A stretch of DNA of 64,000 nucleotides from Brevipalpus yothersi. Its lineage: Eukaryota > Arthropoda > Arachnida > Trombidiformes > Tenuipalpidae. The stretch covers positions 408,768-472,767 of the forward strand of contig QZCP01000778.1 of NCBI GenBank assembly GCA_003956705.1, given 5' to 3'. Positions 23,538 to 35,664 of this stretch are shown here, in pieces (the first letter of the stretch is position 1; every line of letters starts with the position of its first letter). The position numbers and the translations under genes were made by a program. Under the pieces are notes generated by a model that searched no databases, had not been told where the DNA came from, and worked only from the letters and a program-made list of their open reading frames with translations.

Positions 23538-23904
23538 TCACTTAACTGAGTGATCAAAGGAGAATTGAAGAAGTGATCTCACAAACTTGGTTACGTTGAA
23601 ATGAAGCCAGAATGGACTACCTTCGAATGAATTGCAATCCAGATCACTTTCACCGAGCCGAGTATCGAGTAGTAGCAAATCGCTTCTCTGTTGGAAAGAG
23701 AGAATAAAATAAGACTTGATAAGCCACAATCAGGGAAACATTTACCTTTGGATCTGGAAAATAATTGAACATGGAAAGTTCAATCGTTAAAATTCCATGT
23801 TTTTCAAGGAAAAGTTTTATCCGGAAGAATTCATCAAAATGGATGTGATTTTCATATCTCTCATCGTGTTCGATTGAGATCAATTGTAGATTACAGAGAA
23901 CCAA
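23538..23904 (-). other. Exon pair resembling a TGF-beta/BMP prodomain
   Basis: Two minus-strand exons, about 23904-23746 and 23687-23538, are separated by a 58-nt intron with GTAAAT donor and CCAACAG acceptor. The reading frame is continuous across the junction. The spliced peptide shows the order of features seen in BMP-type prodomains: a HIHFDEFFRI strand, then GILTIELSMF (compare the family's LTxAELRLF), then LLLLDTRL, then FWLHFNVTKFVRS (compare WxxFDVTxAVxxW). No start codon, furin site or cystine-knot domain could be placed with confidence. It may be part of a multi-exon ligand gene, a decayed copy, or a coincidence. A GTGAGA at 23582 could end the second exon earlier. Confidence 0.33.
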
Positions 23905-26197
23905 AAAACTTTTCTACTTGATTTCCAAATCATCCTACCAATAAAATATGAGAAGTGAGTTAAACCAAGAGTACAATCAAATCATCTTAACCATCGCAAC
24001 TTACCCATACAAGGATCGTTCTCATCAAAAGTGAGACAATTATTTCCTAATCATAATGGCTAGAAGAAGGCCAATAGTCAGTGAAGAAAATTTGTCAATG
24101 AACTTTCTAATGATAGCTCAAGCTCTGTAAAATTGAAAATAAAATTAAATTCAAATAACCGTAAAGAATTTTTCGAATCAACATTCAAGCTACTTGATTG
24201 TCACTGCTTACCTTTCCACCTTCACACTGATGTCACCCTTGTCAAATTATAACTTAGTATCTACATCATCATTAAAGACTGTATCATACAGCCAACATTG
24301 TTTGAAATGGCTAAAGTTTAGCCATTATAAATTGGACATAAACATGAATGATGAACATCAGTGATGTTACATCACCAAAACTGTTTGGTCACATGACCTG
24401 AGTGGGAGGCGGATCTTGAGGAGAAAGATTGCATCATTCTTTTACTTTACACGGTTTTGTGAATCTTGTTCTTCAGAAGAACTTCCTTTTCTGGTCCAGG
24501 AGGTTCTAATTTCAATGAAGTGCATCGGAAACTAACTCATATTCAATCAAGAATATTGGACAGGTCAGATGATTGCTTAATCCTATTACTGTTGACCGGA
24601 TTTGTGAGATAAGTTTTGAATTTCAGAACTTTCCTGATTTTGAGAGCTCATACACAATGAGGGCGATGATATGATATGATCTCCTTTATGGACTCATAAG
24701 TCGATAGAAGCTCAAAATTTTGGTGAAAACGATAAATTAACGTTGAGTGTTCCCATGGAAAAAGATTTCGTTTGAGTATGTGTGTAGACAGTTGATAGAA
24801 TTGATACATTTCCATTTTTTTTCCTTCTCAAACCATTTTTTAACACAATTCATTGGTGATGAATGATCGAAAGTCTGGCAATAAAATCCAGTCAATCTCA
24901 TACTTGAGCCGTCAGCTCTCTTTTTCATCACTATCATCCCTAATGGCTTCTTTGATCAGAATAAGATGCAGAAAATTACAGGGAAACCCCTTTAAAGGTG
25001 AGCGTCAAGTTTCATTGATTCTTTTATATCTCTTCTCATTTTGAAGTATCACATTTACAGTAGTTGGCCAAGAAATGGTCTGTTCGGATCATTAAATTGG
25101 GAATCCCGAAAATGAGCGGTTCCACACGAATGTGAGAGGGATAGTCCTGATTTCCAGATTGGAGAGAGAGCTCTTGAGAAACTCGAGGATATTTTTTCAG
25201 GATTTTTGATAAAAAAAATGAATTCAAAGAGTGTTTGATTGATCATCAATTGTTCTATTAGAACTATTCTTGAATCAGTTGATAATCGCCTAGTTGTGTT
25301 TGAGGCTTTCATGTTAGTGAAATATACTTATTTCCATATGAATCGAGATGAGTATGATTCCCATCTGACAACTCTCTGATTGTGAGTCCAACTAAAGCGA
25401 TTGAATGTTGATGAGAACTTGAGGACACTCAATTGAGGATTAAGAATTTTGGCTTTTATTTTTATAGTTTACAATTCATTCGAAAAATGAATGAAACAAA
25501 GAGAGGTAGTTTTTCACAAAAAATAAAAAACCATCCATGATAGTTGAAAGTTTACAGCTATCAATATTTCTCCAATTCATGAACCTACTTCTACGTGGGT
25601 ATTTGATCTCACATGGTGAGAAGAAGAAAGAAAGTTTAAGAAAAATATTTCAAGCTGATAATGACAACAAATACTGAATCAAGCTCGGTAAAATAGAAGA
25701 AAGCATAGAAGTTTTATGAGGCGAAAGAATATGGAATAGATTTCCAAAAGTGGGTTGAAATGACACAACTTATTGATGATTGCGATCTATTTACATTAAA
25801 CACAGAATAGAGGAGGGTAAAGATAACTTTGCATGAGTCTACCAGAGAGGCTGATCTTATCAGGCCATATCTCTCTGAGCAATCAGACCAAAATAATATT
25901 GAAGCTCCAACTAATGTTACGACTTAGAATCATTACACAATTATTGAATTTCTTGGTGCCCGGTCAATAGAGATCAGTGGCTGATTATTTGTTTCAATCA
26001 GGTTTGCATATGTTCTGAGAATCGTTATTAGATTGGAACGACAGGATTGGATCCTTGAAATAGTGATGATCCAGTTTACCATGGAAAACTACAGGTAGCT
26101 GGGAAGATATCGTTGACTTTGTTAACAGTATTGAGCTGCCAATTCGTCCATATTTTACGTACAAACATTGAATTCTTTGAATTACTTGTCAGGCGAA
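23905..26197. other. Gene-poor interval
   Basis: Only short ORFs in conflicting frames occur, for example 25036-25312 on the minus strand, with no recognised domain. The right end should hold the C/EBP-like 3' UTR. Confidence 0.45.
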
Positions 26198-26647
26198 TCA
26201 GTAGTCAGCCCGGTCGGATTTTGGTCCAAATAAAGATCGAAATGTATCCGCTGAGATCTGGTCACGAATTTCGTCTCCACTGATCTTATTTAACATGGAT
26301 CCAGTTACATGGGCTCGGAGAACTTCTTTTAAGAGACCAAGCTCTTTAGAAAGTATCTCAATTTTTTTGGTTAGCTCATCATTTTCTCCTCTAAGCTTAA
26401 TAACACGAGCTTGAGTTTCAAGTGTGGCTTTTTTGGACTTATTTCGAGATTTTTTCACTGCTTGATTATTGCGCTCACGACGCCTTTTGTATTCATCAGA
26501 ATTTTTGGGCAATTGAACACGATTAACTCTCGCATATTGGCGACTCGTTTCCGATGATCCTTGATTAGATTCCGATGAATAACCGTTATTCGTGTTATCA
26601 TCCTCCTCTTTGATCAGTCTTTTGAGTCTTTTTGCATTAGGGCCCAT
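26198..26647 (-). CDS. C/EBP-gamma-like bZIP transcription factor
   Basis: An intronless ORF of 149 residues. The N-terminus is short, with a basic patch (NAKRLKRLIKEE) and a Ser/Asn-rich stretch. The bZIP domain starts at about residue 47: NSDEYKRRRERNNQAVKKSR is the C/EBP basic region, which contacts DNA. A leucine zipper follows with leucines spaced by seven (ARVIKL, ENDEL, IEIL, ELGLLKEVL). The very short N-terminus without a transactivation domain is like C/EBP-gamma, which acts as a dimer partner in stress and amino-acid-response transcription. The frame is open further upstream through TTG, but the ATG at 26647 is the first methionine. A tail of about 40 residues follows the zipper. 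Confidence 0.85.
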   Translation of the reverse strand: MGPNAKRLKRLIKEEDDNTNNGYSSESNQGSSETSRQYARVNRVQLPKNSDEYKRRRERNNQAVKKSRNKSKKATLETQARVIKLRGENDELTKKIEILSKELGLLKEVLRAHVTGSMLNKISGDEIRDQISADTFRSLFGPKSDRADY

Positions 26648-28592
26648 GATGATGATAATGAGAGTTGGCGTGTGATTTAGGCCCAAACAGTAAGTTAAAA
26701 ATGGGAACAACTATCGGTGTAAAAACACCACCACAAACACTCGTTATTAGAACTTTTTTTAAAAGCCTTCTCCTAAAATCGAATCACTTCCAATGAACTG
26801 AATTTTCAATCACACACAACAAAAGATTGAAATTTCGATAATTTTTATGTAAGTTGATCTCTCGTTTCACACCATTTCCGTATCAACAGCACGAAAAACA
26901 ATTGATGAAGATGATGAAACAATCAGCTCTGTTCAAAATACAGTGAAAATGTTTTCCCGTGAAGTATTCAAGGCGATACTGAATGAGAGAGAGAGAAACA
27001 GAAAGGATGCAAGATAAGAGAGAGACTGATAGAGAGAGAGAGAGAAAGAAGGGGGAAGGAAAAAGGATTGCTCAACGATGAGGCAATTTTTTTGCAGTGT
27101 TTACTGATACCTTTAAAAGAATGTGATTCTCAGTTGCTTCATAAACATTGCTGCTGCCTTTTTTCCCATGACGTAATTCCACTCTCTCCGCCTCTTTTTC
27201 CCTCTTTTTCCCTCTTTTTCCCTCTTTTTTCCCTCTTTTTTCTCTCTTTTGGGAAAAGCGTCCTCTAGTGGTGAAGCTATGGTGCAATGAAAATGAGTCA
27301 TCCTTGCTGTGAGGCTTCCGGTTGTGTGAGTTTCGGAATTACCGATTTCGAAAGATGACAAGTGAAAATAGATCATCATGAGGAGGGAAAATAGATATAA
27401 TCGAAAGAAAGAAAGAAAGAAAGAAAAGCAGAGACAGGGAGAGAAAGAGATTTTTTTGTTCATATTTCGTTGTTCATTAAAGCTAGGGTTACTCTTCCTC
27501 TCATTTCGTAAAAGAGTGAGAGAGAATTTTGAAAGCTTATGTTTTTTTTTGAAAAATTTTCATCATCATATAAGTGAGCTGTTAAAAGGCGTTCTGGATG
27601 ATTTCGAAATCCTCACGATCCTTCATGATTTCTAGTGAACCATTTCAGAATCAAGGAAAGAGAGAGCGAGCGAGAGAGAGAGAGAACCAAGAGCTCTTTG
27701 ATATACAGCGGATGTCGAAATCAGATGTGTGTAAATGCATCTTCTAGAAAAGTTGAGTGTCGAAATCGGCTCTTACCTCATGATGTAGGTACATGATATA
27801 GATTCAAATCGCTTGAGAGTAGAAAGTAGTTTTCGCAATTCTTTACCTTGCTAATGAGTCTTGTGATTTATTTGTTATTTTTTATGACTCTTTTTCTCTC
27901 TCCCGAAAAAAATAAAACTATGAAGAATATTAAATTTTTTTTCGACATAAATAAGTTGAATGGAAAAAAATTTCCACCTTGTTCACTCTATCTATCTGAT
28001 TGATTCTATCATGTCAAGGCACCACTATAAATACTTTTTAATTTTTTATACACCATCTTAACGATGGAACTTGCTGGTGCTTCCATTCAATCGACAGGAT
28101 TGTGCAATGATCAACCCATTCAATTGCAACTGTGTGACTACCAGGTCTCAATTTCTCATGTTGAGAAATTCGGCCATGAACACCATACACACATTCACAT
28201 CAGTCATTCTATATACTATGTTGAGTAAATTTTTGCGCAAAAAAATGATAGTTTATTCACTAATTGGTACAAAAAAATAATGAGAGCTCTCATGTAATTA
28301 CTTGAGGAAGATAGCAACAATTTAATGGGCTGTAAAAAAGTCGAAACTTAGTAAAAAATACATCGAAAATATTGATACAAAGTGTCATTTTGGTGAGAAA
28401 AATAATAAATGATCGAGGAAAAATATAATGATAGATAATAAAAAAAGATGAATAAATGTTTTAATAATAAAACACTCCTCATAGCAAACATTAGGCAACG
28501 ATCAAATGAGTGGCAAGGCAATTTAAGTGATCTTTTTTCACTCTTTCTCACAATTGTGAGGGAATATAGAGAGAAGATGATACTTTTTCCAT
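26648..28592. other. Gene-free interval with simple repeats
   Basis: Holds the C/EBP-like promoter, several GA/AAAG microsatellites (about 26983-27060, 27402-27427, 27660-27685) and a C3T-rich tandem repeat (27190-27248). No gene is called. Confidence 0.55.
27190..27248. repeat. CCCTCTTTTT-type tandem repeat
   Basis: Five to six copies of a 10-11 bp CCTCTTTTTC unit, a pure pyrimidine tract. It may be prone to slippage. Confidence 0.85.
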
Positions 28593-29231
28593 CTAATGGA
28601 AATTAAATTGATTTTGAGTACCAAACTTTTTCATCGCTAACTGAACCTTTTCAACAAGTCTAGACAAACTTTTAATCTTCTCATAACCACGATCCTCTTG
28701 ACTTACATCACCATCAATCGAACGTTTTTTACGACCTGCAGTCAAATTGATTGTTCCAGTGGTCACCATGGCGGTGATGAACAAGCTGAACACTGGCAGA
28801 AGAAGAGCTCCAATGCCAATGATAAAGGCAACTGGAATCAGCCAATAATAATCAGCTCTGGCATACAATTCAGATGAATCCCAATAATCGTAACGGTGTT
28901 GACGCCAAGGATCAATCGGATATCCATGGCGAGCTCCATATCCACCGAAGCCACCTGTAAGACCTCCTAAACCATAGCCATAAGGTGAAACACCTGAATG
29001 ATAACCCTGAGTACTGGCTCCAGATAGACCCGATAAATAGGAAGGAACCATTGGTGAATATTCGAGGACACTTTCGGTGGCATTATTGGCACATTGAACG
29101 GGTACAAGGAATGAGGACAGAAGGTGTAGTAAAATTGTGAGATTAGTAGTCCACAAGCATGATGCTTTGAAAAAATTGGGTCGCAATTTTGGAGAAAAGT
29201 ATAGGCCAGATAATATGGAATACACAGACAT
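28593..29231 (-). CDS. GRKKRS-family secreted/single-TM protein, member A
   Basis: A single exon of 212 residues. The ATG at 29231 is the first one downstream of a TATA box at 29335-29329, which supports this start. A hydrophobic stretch at about residues 28-46 ending in PVQCANNAT looks like a signal peptide with an unusually long N-region. A Gly/Tyr-rich luminal part follows (GYGLGGLTGGFGGYGARHGY). Next come one strong hydrophobic segment (WLIPVAFIIGIGALLLPVFS), a short linker, the basic site GRKKRSI and a C-terminal amphipathic helix (SLSRLVEKVQLAMKKFG). The order matches three other minus-strand genes at 30.3-30.9, 36.9-37.4 and 43.0-43.7 kb. No known domain is recognised. GRKKR could be a furin-type or topology-determining site; that is inference. 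Confidence 0.65.
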   Translation of the reverse strand: MSVYSILSGLYFSPKLRPNFFKASCLWTTNLTILLHLLSSFLVPVQCANNATESVLEYSPMVPSYLSGLSGASTQGYHSGVSPYGYGLGGLTGGFGGYGARHGYPIDPWRQHRYDYWDSSELYARADYYWLIPVAFIIGIGALLLPVFSLFITAMVTTGTINLTAGRKKRSIDGDVSQEDRGYEKIKSLSRLVEKVQLAMKKFGTQNQFNFH

Positions 29232-30286
29232 GATGATAATGATGATGATGGCGATAAAAGCGAGAAAATTCTTCACAAAAAATTCACAAAATTTCCAGAA
29301 AAAAACGATGACTACACTGAAGAACTGGTATATAAATGGCTGTTCTAAGTGTTACAATCAAGACGATAACGAAACGGATCTTGTTCGATGGCCATCCGAA
29401 AACTAATAAAGTCATGAGAGCATCTTCTTAACTATCTTATACCTTAGCTATTCAGAATAAGTTTGATTGTGTGAGCAGCTGGAAAACATTGTTAATCTGA
29501 TACTATTATCAAAAAAGTGAGACATCTTCTCAATGAATCCACAAGTCCATGAAGAGTCATGGCCTATTTGTGAGAATATTCTCTTTCATTGCAGAAAAAG
29601 AAAATCTTTGCTCAAATAAAGCAAGCAGCTTACGAAAGCGAGACAGAGGCCGACTGGCCTTAAAGTGGTGCTTACTGGTTACTCTTTATGAGAGTGATTA
29701 TCTTCGATTGAAAGAGGACAAATAATTTTTGGGTGACATATGGATGGGTGAACCGTTAGATGTATACTTTCTTTTATGAAAAGTGAACGATAATCGTCAA
29801 GATCCTTCTCTCACTTGGATCACATGAATGATGCTTCAGATTCCTTCCAGTTAAGCAAGGCATAACCAAATCCGCTAACAAGTTTTTCATTATTCGAAAA
29901 GTTATCGTTCAGAATGATGTTTCTTTCTACCTAATTTGACTTGCTCTGGACATTATTCATCTTCCCTCTCTCTCCTTCGTTTTGTGTTTAACATTCCATT
30001 CGAGACGATAGAAAAAGTTTATTTTGCTATTAGATGCAAATTTTATTGGTCATCCAATTGAGTCAGAATTTTCTTTTCTCTCTCTCATCACTTGATATCG
30101 CCTCTCTTCGCTTTCTTAATTCTAACAAAGGTATATTACAAATTTTCTTGATAATATCAAATCATTTGCCTTCGAAACACTTCAAGGGCAGTGAGCATGA
30201 ATGGCAGAAATCAAGAGTTAAAAGCTTAATCAATCCGAAACGCAATCACAATTAATCTGGTCGATTTGATTTGATCATGAAAATCA
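29232..30286. other. Intergenic interval between members A and B
   Basis: Upstream region of member A and 3' region of member B. A plus-strand ORF across 29137-29406 overlaps member A antisense and is not supported. Confidence 0.5.
29329..29335 (-). promoter_or_regulatory. TATA box of member A
   Basis: Minus-strand TTATATA, about 98 nt upstream of the ATG at 29231. No other ATG lies between the expected start site and that codon. Confidence 0.5.
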
Positions 30287-30934
30287 TCATTTGTAAGGGT
30301 TGAAGCCATGCTTTTCAACAGATTTTTGTAGCATTTTTAAATATGATACTACCGTTTCACTAAGCAAATCTGATCCAGGACTAGATGATGACGAATCAGC
30401 TGATCGCTTCTTTCGACCGGTATACACAGCTGGTGGAGGTGGACTGAGAACTTGAGCAATAAAAGATGATAAGAATGGTATTAACATGAGACCAAGTCCA
30501 AATAGTAGAGCTATTGGAATCAAAGGTATCATATCTTGACGCCCAAAGCCGGTCAGATGATTTTGATAAGGTGAATTATTTTGACCCCAGATTCCATATT
30601 GTGGATCGAATCCAGTTCGCGCTGAACGAGAACGGCTTGAATGATTGGTTGAATTAGCTAAGCAGGGGAGGAACAAGAATGCTCATAAGTGGTATTCGTG
30701 GTTATCTTATAAGGAACCGATGATTGGTAATAATTATGATAAATTATCTCATCTGGCTGATGATGAAATTCAAAAAAAATACCAGTAAGCAGAACGAGGT
30801 ATCCTTTAACACTTACCTTTAAGTTCCGGAGTGGTTGATGCTGCTGTTTTTGCTGTTGCCACACTGATCAAGGCTAACATAATTATTGAGGAGAACATGA
30901 TGATAGTACACGATGAGAGTATGGAAAAATTCAT
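30287..30934 (-). CDS. GRKKRS-family secreted/single-TM protein, member B
   Basis: Two exons (30934-30817 and 30657-30287) give 162 residues. Exon 1 encodes a signal peptide (hydrophobic core IIMFSSIIMLALISVATA) and a few residues beyond it. The junction restores frame (G+CT) into NSTNHSSRSRSARTGF. Then come a Gln/Asn/Gly-rich linker, a hydrophobic segment (LIPIALLFGLGLMLIPFLSS), a proline run (SPPPPAV), the basic site TGRKKRSADSSS, and a C-terminal helix (YLKMLQKSVEKHGF). Transmembrane segment, basic site and final EK/KK helix line up with member A. No known domain is seen. TATA sequences lie about 75 nt upstream of the ATG. Confidence 0.7.
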
Positions 30935-32107
30935 TTTGATATGATTGAAGAATGAGAGGTAAATTTTACACTGAATTCGGTTACTAATATCACAATCAAT
31001 GAAACTTATATGTATATATATAACAGATTAACTTGAAGTGGCCACGATCGAGCTTCAGTCGAAAGTGAAGTTCATGGTCGAAGCGAGTTAATCTTATATT
31101 CTGAACATTGATCCGGTATCACTTGGGCAACTATTGTGAAAGTGATCCAAAGTTTTCGGTACTAGTGAAAGGGCTTTTGATGATGAAAACACTTAAAGTT
31201 CATTTTTTGCCACTATCAGGCATCATCTTCATCACTTACCATCATCTTTTGGATGCCAATATCTTCTCTATTCATATTGAGATGAAGAGAAACGTTGAGA
31301 ACAATGTCCGAAATAATATGCTCTGATTTCTCTAACGCTTTCGCTTGATCTTCGGTCTTTTCATGATTTCATGCCTTAAAATATATAGATATACATGTGG
31401 TGTCTTCTACTACACATCAAGTATGAACGTTCAATAGAGTTGCTCGTCCGATTCATTTTCTTTTATCTCCATTTGCGTTCAGTTTCACTCGTGAATCGTC
31501 AAATGAATTCATGTTTGCATTCAATTCTTTGAAATCTGAATCCTTAACTCGATTTTACTCTCTTCTTTTCCAATAGTTTTGAATTTATATTCTTACTCGG
31601 TAAGAATCAATCATACTTGAATCACCAAACTATACACCAAGCAGTGAGGCGACTTATCAATTCGAATCACTCAGACATTTGGTCACACTCTTTGAAGATT
31701 CACCACTTTCTAAGTCTTTTGTGGTACAATTTTTCTGTCTGGATCTGATCGCTTTTTGAATGAAGCGATGAGCCACACTCGTCACGCATTGCATCGTGAA
31801 TATCATTCGAGGTTTGTGATTCCAACAGTCACCAATCATTCAAGAGCGAGCAAGAGGGATTACAATATAGTCAGTTGGGAGTGATGAACTTATCATGCTG
31901 GTGAAAGTTGTTCTCTCATATAAATTGAGCGATGGATTAGTGTAAAGTTTTCTCGGGAAATAATTTACTTATAATATTAATCAAGATATCATAATCGAAA
32001 TTATTATTATTCTCATAAGAAAGACAGAGTCACTGGAAAACTAGAGATTTCTCACAATTCTAGACACAGTTCTTCATGGAGCACCATCATCATAAAGAGC
32101 TGAGCAT
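30935..32107. other. Intergenic interval between member B and OGA
   Basis: Contains member B's TATA region and the OGA 3' UTR. Short ORFs on both strands look like chance. Confidence 0.5.
31006..31022 (-). promoter_or_regulatory. TATA region of member B
   Basis: Minus-strand TATATATATA followed by TATAAG, 72-88 nt upstream of the ATG at 30934. Confidence 0.5.
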
Positions 32108-35100
32108 CTAGAGATTTCTTCCTAAAAAAATTTCATCACTTTCGAGAGTCTCTTCTTTGGGAATAGAGATTTCTTGAAAGCCCAGTTTGAGATAGAAATC
32201 GATCACATGTTTATCTCGAGCACAAACTTTCGTTGTAACGCCAGTTGACCCTGAGAAAATAAAAGTTTCAACATATCATACCTCGAGACCCATTTCATTT
32301 CTATTTTTGATATTCACTTACCATTAACCTTGAGAGCAGCTAATACTAAGGATAAAAGACGTCTAGGAACGCTAGCATCAGTGACCAAGGGTAAAATGTC
32401 CATAAAGATTATGGATGGATGGGTCTTGAACATGGCATCGGGAACACGGAATAAATCAGTTTGATCTTGATGCATTGAAGTGATCATCTCTTCGGCAGAG
32501 TTCAAAACTTCACCTCTATCCTTCTTGTCTTTTGGCAATGGATATTTTGAGCACATCTCTGGAATCCAAGCAGCTTTCAGTTTATCCTCAAATTTACGAG
32601 AATCTAGAGCAGCCACAGCGTAACCTACGATTCTGGAAGAGTCTTCAACAATGAAACAATATTCGGGACTGAGAGTGAGAAAACCTCCAATAAACCTGAA
32701 AGTATCAGAACAAGATAGTGTCAAAAATATAATCGAGCTTGACTAGATTTTCTACTTTATACTTACTTGTCAGCTAACAGTTCAGGATAAGGTTTAAAAT
32801 TTTCATGTGATTCATATGAGTTTAAGATGCCTTTATTGTAAATTTTGTAAGTCATCACTTCATCTAGTGCAAAGTAAGGTCTTATGGTGAAGCATTGACT
32901 AGAAGGAGAATCGGGAGGCTTATATACAAATAGATCACTGATACCTTCCACAGGAAGAAGTCGCTGAAAATGATAAGATGATAAATTTCATAAATCACAA
33001 TGAATAAAACTGTTTACAGTATGACTTACTTGAAGTTCACCAGTAAGACCACCTCGGAAAATCCAAGGCTCTTGATCACCACTAGAGAATGCTTCTTTAT
33101 AACCTTTTGAGAACCCTACAAATGTAGAGAGAATTGCGAATTTCAATCAAAAAATAATCGGGAAGGGAAGAGAGAGAGAGAGAGAGAGAGAGAAAGCCTT
33201 ACATGTAAAAGTAGGAAACGCTTGAGCTGGTGGAGAACTTGGAATCTTTCCGAGAGCTTGAGAAGAAAGAAAGAGAGAAATTATTAGATTACTTTGATTG
33301 AAAAAACTAAATGGACAGTTGGATTACTCACACATCCATTTGACGAAACTATCCAGTAATGAGACTGCTCCTCTTAAATCCCACATGTAGGGATAAAGGT
33401 CATAGATGAGAGACATATTTTTGCATTTAACAAGACGAGAAGTTAAACGTTCTACAGTGGAGGTCATTTCGTGAAACTTTTTCGCCCTTTCAAACCATTC
33501 CAGAACTTCTGGTGAGTCCTTTTGATCATTAATTCGACGTCTTTCTTCAGAAATTAAATATCCATTGGTTTTGAGCCAATGGAATTCAACAAGAAATGAA
33601 TAACCGAGAGAGCCGTATTCAAATGGAAGATAGAACGCGTCAACAAGCAATGAAATGTCTTCTAATGTAATGGACTCATCTTCGACCGAAATATTTTGAG
33701 ATGAAGGAGATGGTGTGAGCTTACTATTCCCAACTTCTGAGAAACATTCTGTTTGCATTTCCTCCAATTCATTACTAGGAGTTTCGTTCTTATTGACTTC
33801 AATCACAGGCTGATCAAGTGTATCACTAGAGGTTCCAATAATCACAGGCTCAGTTAATGAATTTTCATTTTTCATAATGCTAGAGGGCTGATCATCCATC
33901 ATTTGAGAATCAGAGCTATGTTTGGGAGAGAGAGCAGGAGATGCATTACAGTCCATTGGTTCCAAAGGATTCAGAATTATCGGCGGAGTGACCAAAGAGT
34001 TAACTAGCTCCTTTGTGATTGGTTGAAAACTAGAATCATTCATACTTTCGGTAGACTTTTTAGTTACATGACACTTTTCACTGTCCATGGATACAGGTTG
34101 CTCTCCATCTATCGTATTGTTATCATTCAGAGGTAATTGAGGTGGTAAAGTTAAAGTTGTTGGCAAAACTGCAGCTAATGGAGCTGTGATTGCATCTGTA
34201 GGCTTGGCGAGAGCTTCCTTATTTCGATTGAATTCCGGTAACCAAGCTTCGAGGGCTGAAAAAAATAGCGGAAGAAGGAATTAACTTCAGAAATTTTTAG
34301 TAGATATTCATGATTTTCTTAAGGAAGAGGAACAACCTAGTGATGATTCTAAGCGACGAGTTGAAATGGCTATCACTAAGGGGCAACTAATTTCAATCAG
34401 TTGATTCAATTTAAGCTACATACCAACTTTGAGCGCTCTCCTAGGATGATAAGTTGTTGCACTCAATCTTGATGGGATGTTGTCAAGAGAGCCAGAGTCA
34501 CTTTCGATCTCCAACTTAACGTCAGAGGAAGACAGATCGCAATTGGCATCAGAGCTACATCTGCTCCATTGAGCTAGTGTATGGATAGCAACGAAATTGG
34601 GTTCATATTCACAATTAGGATTGGTTAGCACTCCTCGAAGATGAGAAGTCAGTTGAGTAGATCGTCCTGAGTATGGTCCAAGGAAAACACGCTTTTGGTC
34701 ATAATCATTGGCATGTATGTTGTCCCATAGAACCGGATTACGCTTTAAAACTTCGGACAGCTCTTGAATAGATTGTACACTGATCGTTTTGGAAATAACT
34801 TTGTTACCTGTCCATAGTATATCAATATTGGGTAGCAGCTTAGTGCCCAAAGTGTTGAGATACTCTGAGCTGTGAACATTAGGCACTGCACGTGAAGTAC
34901 AATACTCTGTGGGACAGAATAAAAATTTGGGTTGCCTAAGACTTTGGTACACCTCATTGGTCACAGATACTTGTGCATGTCCATAGCTTTGAAAAACCTC
35001 CTTATCAGTTTCACTTATCTCCGGTTCGATATCATCGAAAAACAACGCGAATGCATCACAGCCAAATTGAACGACTTGTTCGAGTTTACGTTTAAGACAA

Positions 35101-35664
35101 TTAACTTCTTTAGAATTGGAATAAACGATATCGAGTCCAGGAGATAGAGCATAATAGAATGTGATTCCATTCTCTTTACAATTCGAAATCAATGCGGCTA
35201 ACTGATCACCTTCCTCAACACTATACAATTCTCTCCAATATGCACGGTGCTTAAAATCATCTTTCGGGGCGTAGATATAAGTATTCAAGCCGAAACTTTT
35301 CATCCTATGTAGATTGGAGAAAAAAAATCAGAGACAGCATCATCACTTACGAGCATGATGGAAATATTCAAATTGTTCATGCATAAATGAGAAGCTCGAT
35401 CAGGGAAGAGAAATCCGTGCAAATTTATGATGATAAGACATACTTGATGAAAAGATCTTTCCTTTGGGCTGTGCTCCATGGTCTTCCATAAAAGCCTGCA
35501 GACAAAGAGAGAGAGCGTTAATCAGAGATTCATTCTTGGGTGATGCTATCGAATGATTTCATATGAAAGTGTCCACGGTGAAAATTGACAGATATTTCAC
35601 TATTGTTCACCTTACCTTCAATAACTCCGCAGATAAAGTCTCTATCATTTCTTTCTCCACTCAT
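32108..35664 (-). CDS. OGA: Protein O-GlcNAcase (GH84 hydrolase)
   Basis: Nine exons (35664-35616, 35495-35444, 35304-34424, 34255-33332, 33256-33203, 33115-33030, 32963-32767, 32695-32322, 32250-32108) join in frame to 919 residues; human OGA is 916. The enzyme removes O-linked GlcNAc from Ser/Thr of nuclear and cytosolic proteins. The N-terminal GH84 domain starts ICGVIEGFYGRPW and carries the catalytic pair Asp124-Asp125 in FFDDIEPE, equal to human Asp174-Asp175. A Ser/Thr/Pro/Glu-rich disordered insert follows (first half of exon 4), then the helical stalk region. EPWIFRGGLTGELQRLLPV leads into the C-terminal pseudo-acetyltransferase domain (exons 7-9, ending LGFQEIS). Human OGA has a longer N-terminus, but no upstream ATG in this frame is better. 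Confidence 0.95.

Noticed and set aside
25036..25312. Two overlapping minus-strand ORFs, considered as an upstream exon of the TGF-beta-like pair
   Set aside because: No start codon with a signal peptide, no motif match, and splice sites could not be placed.
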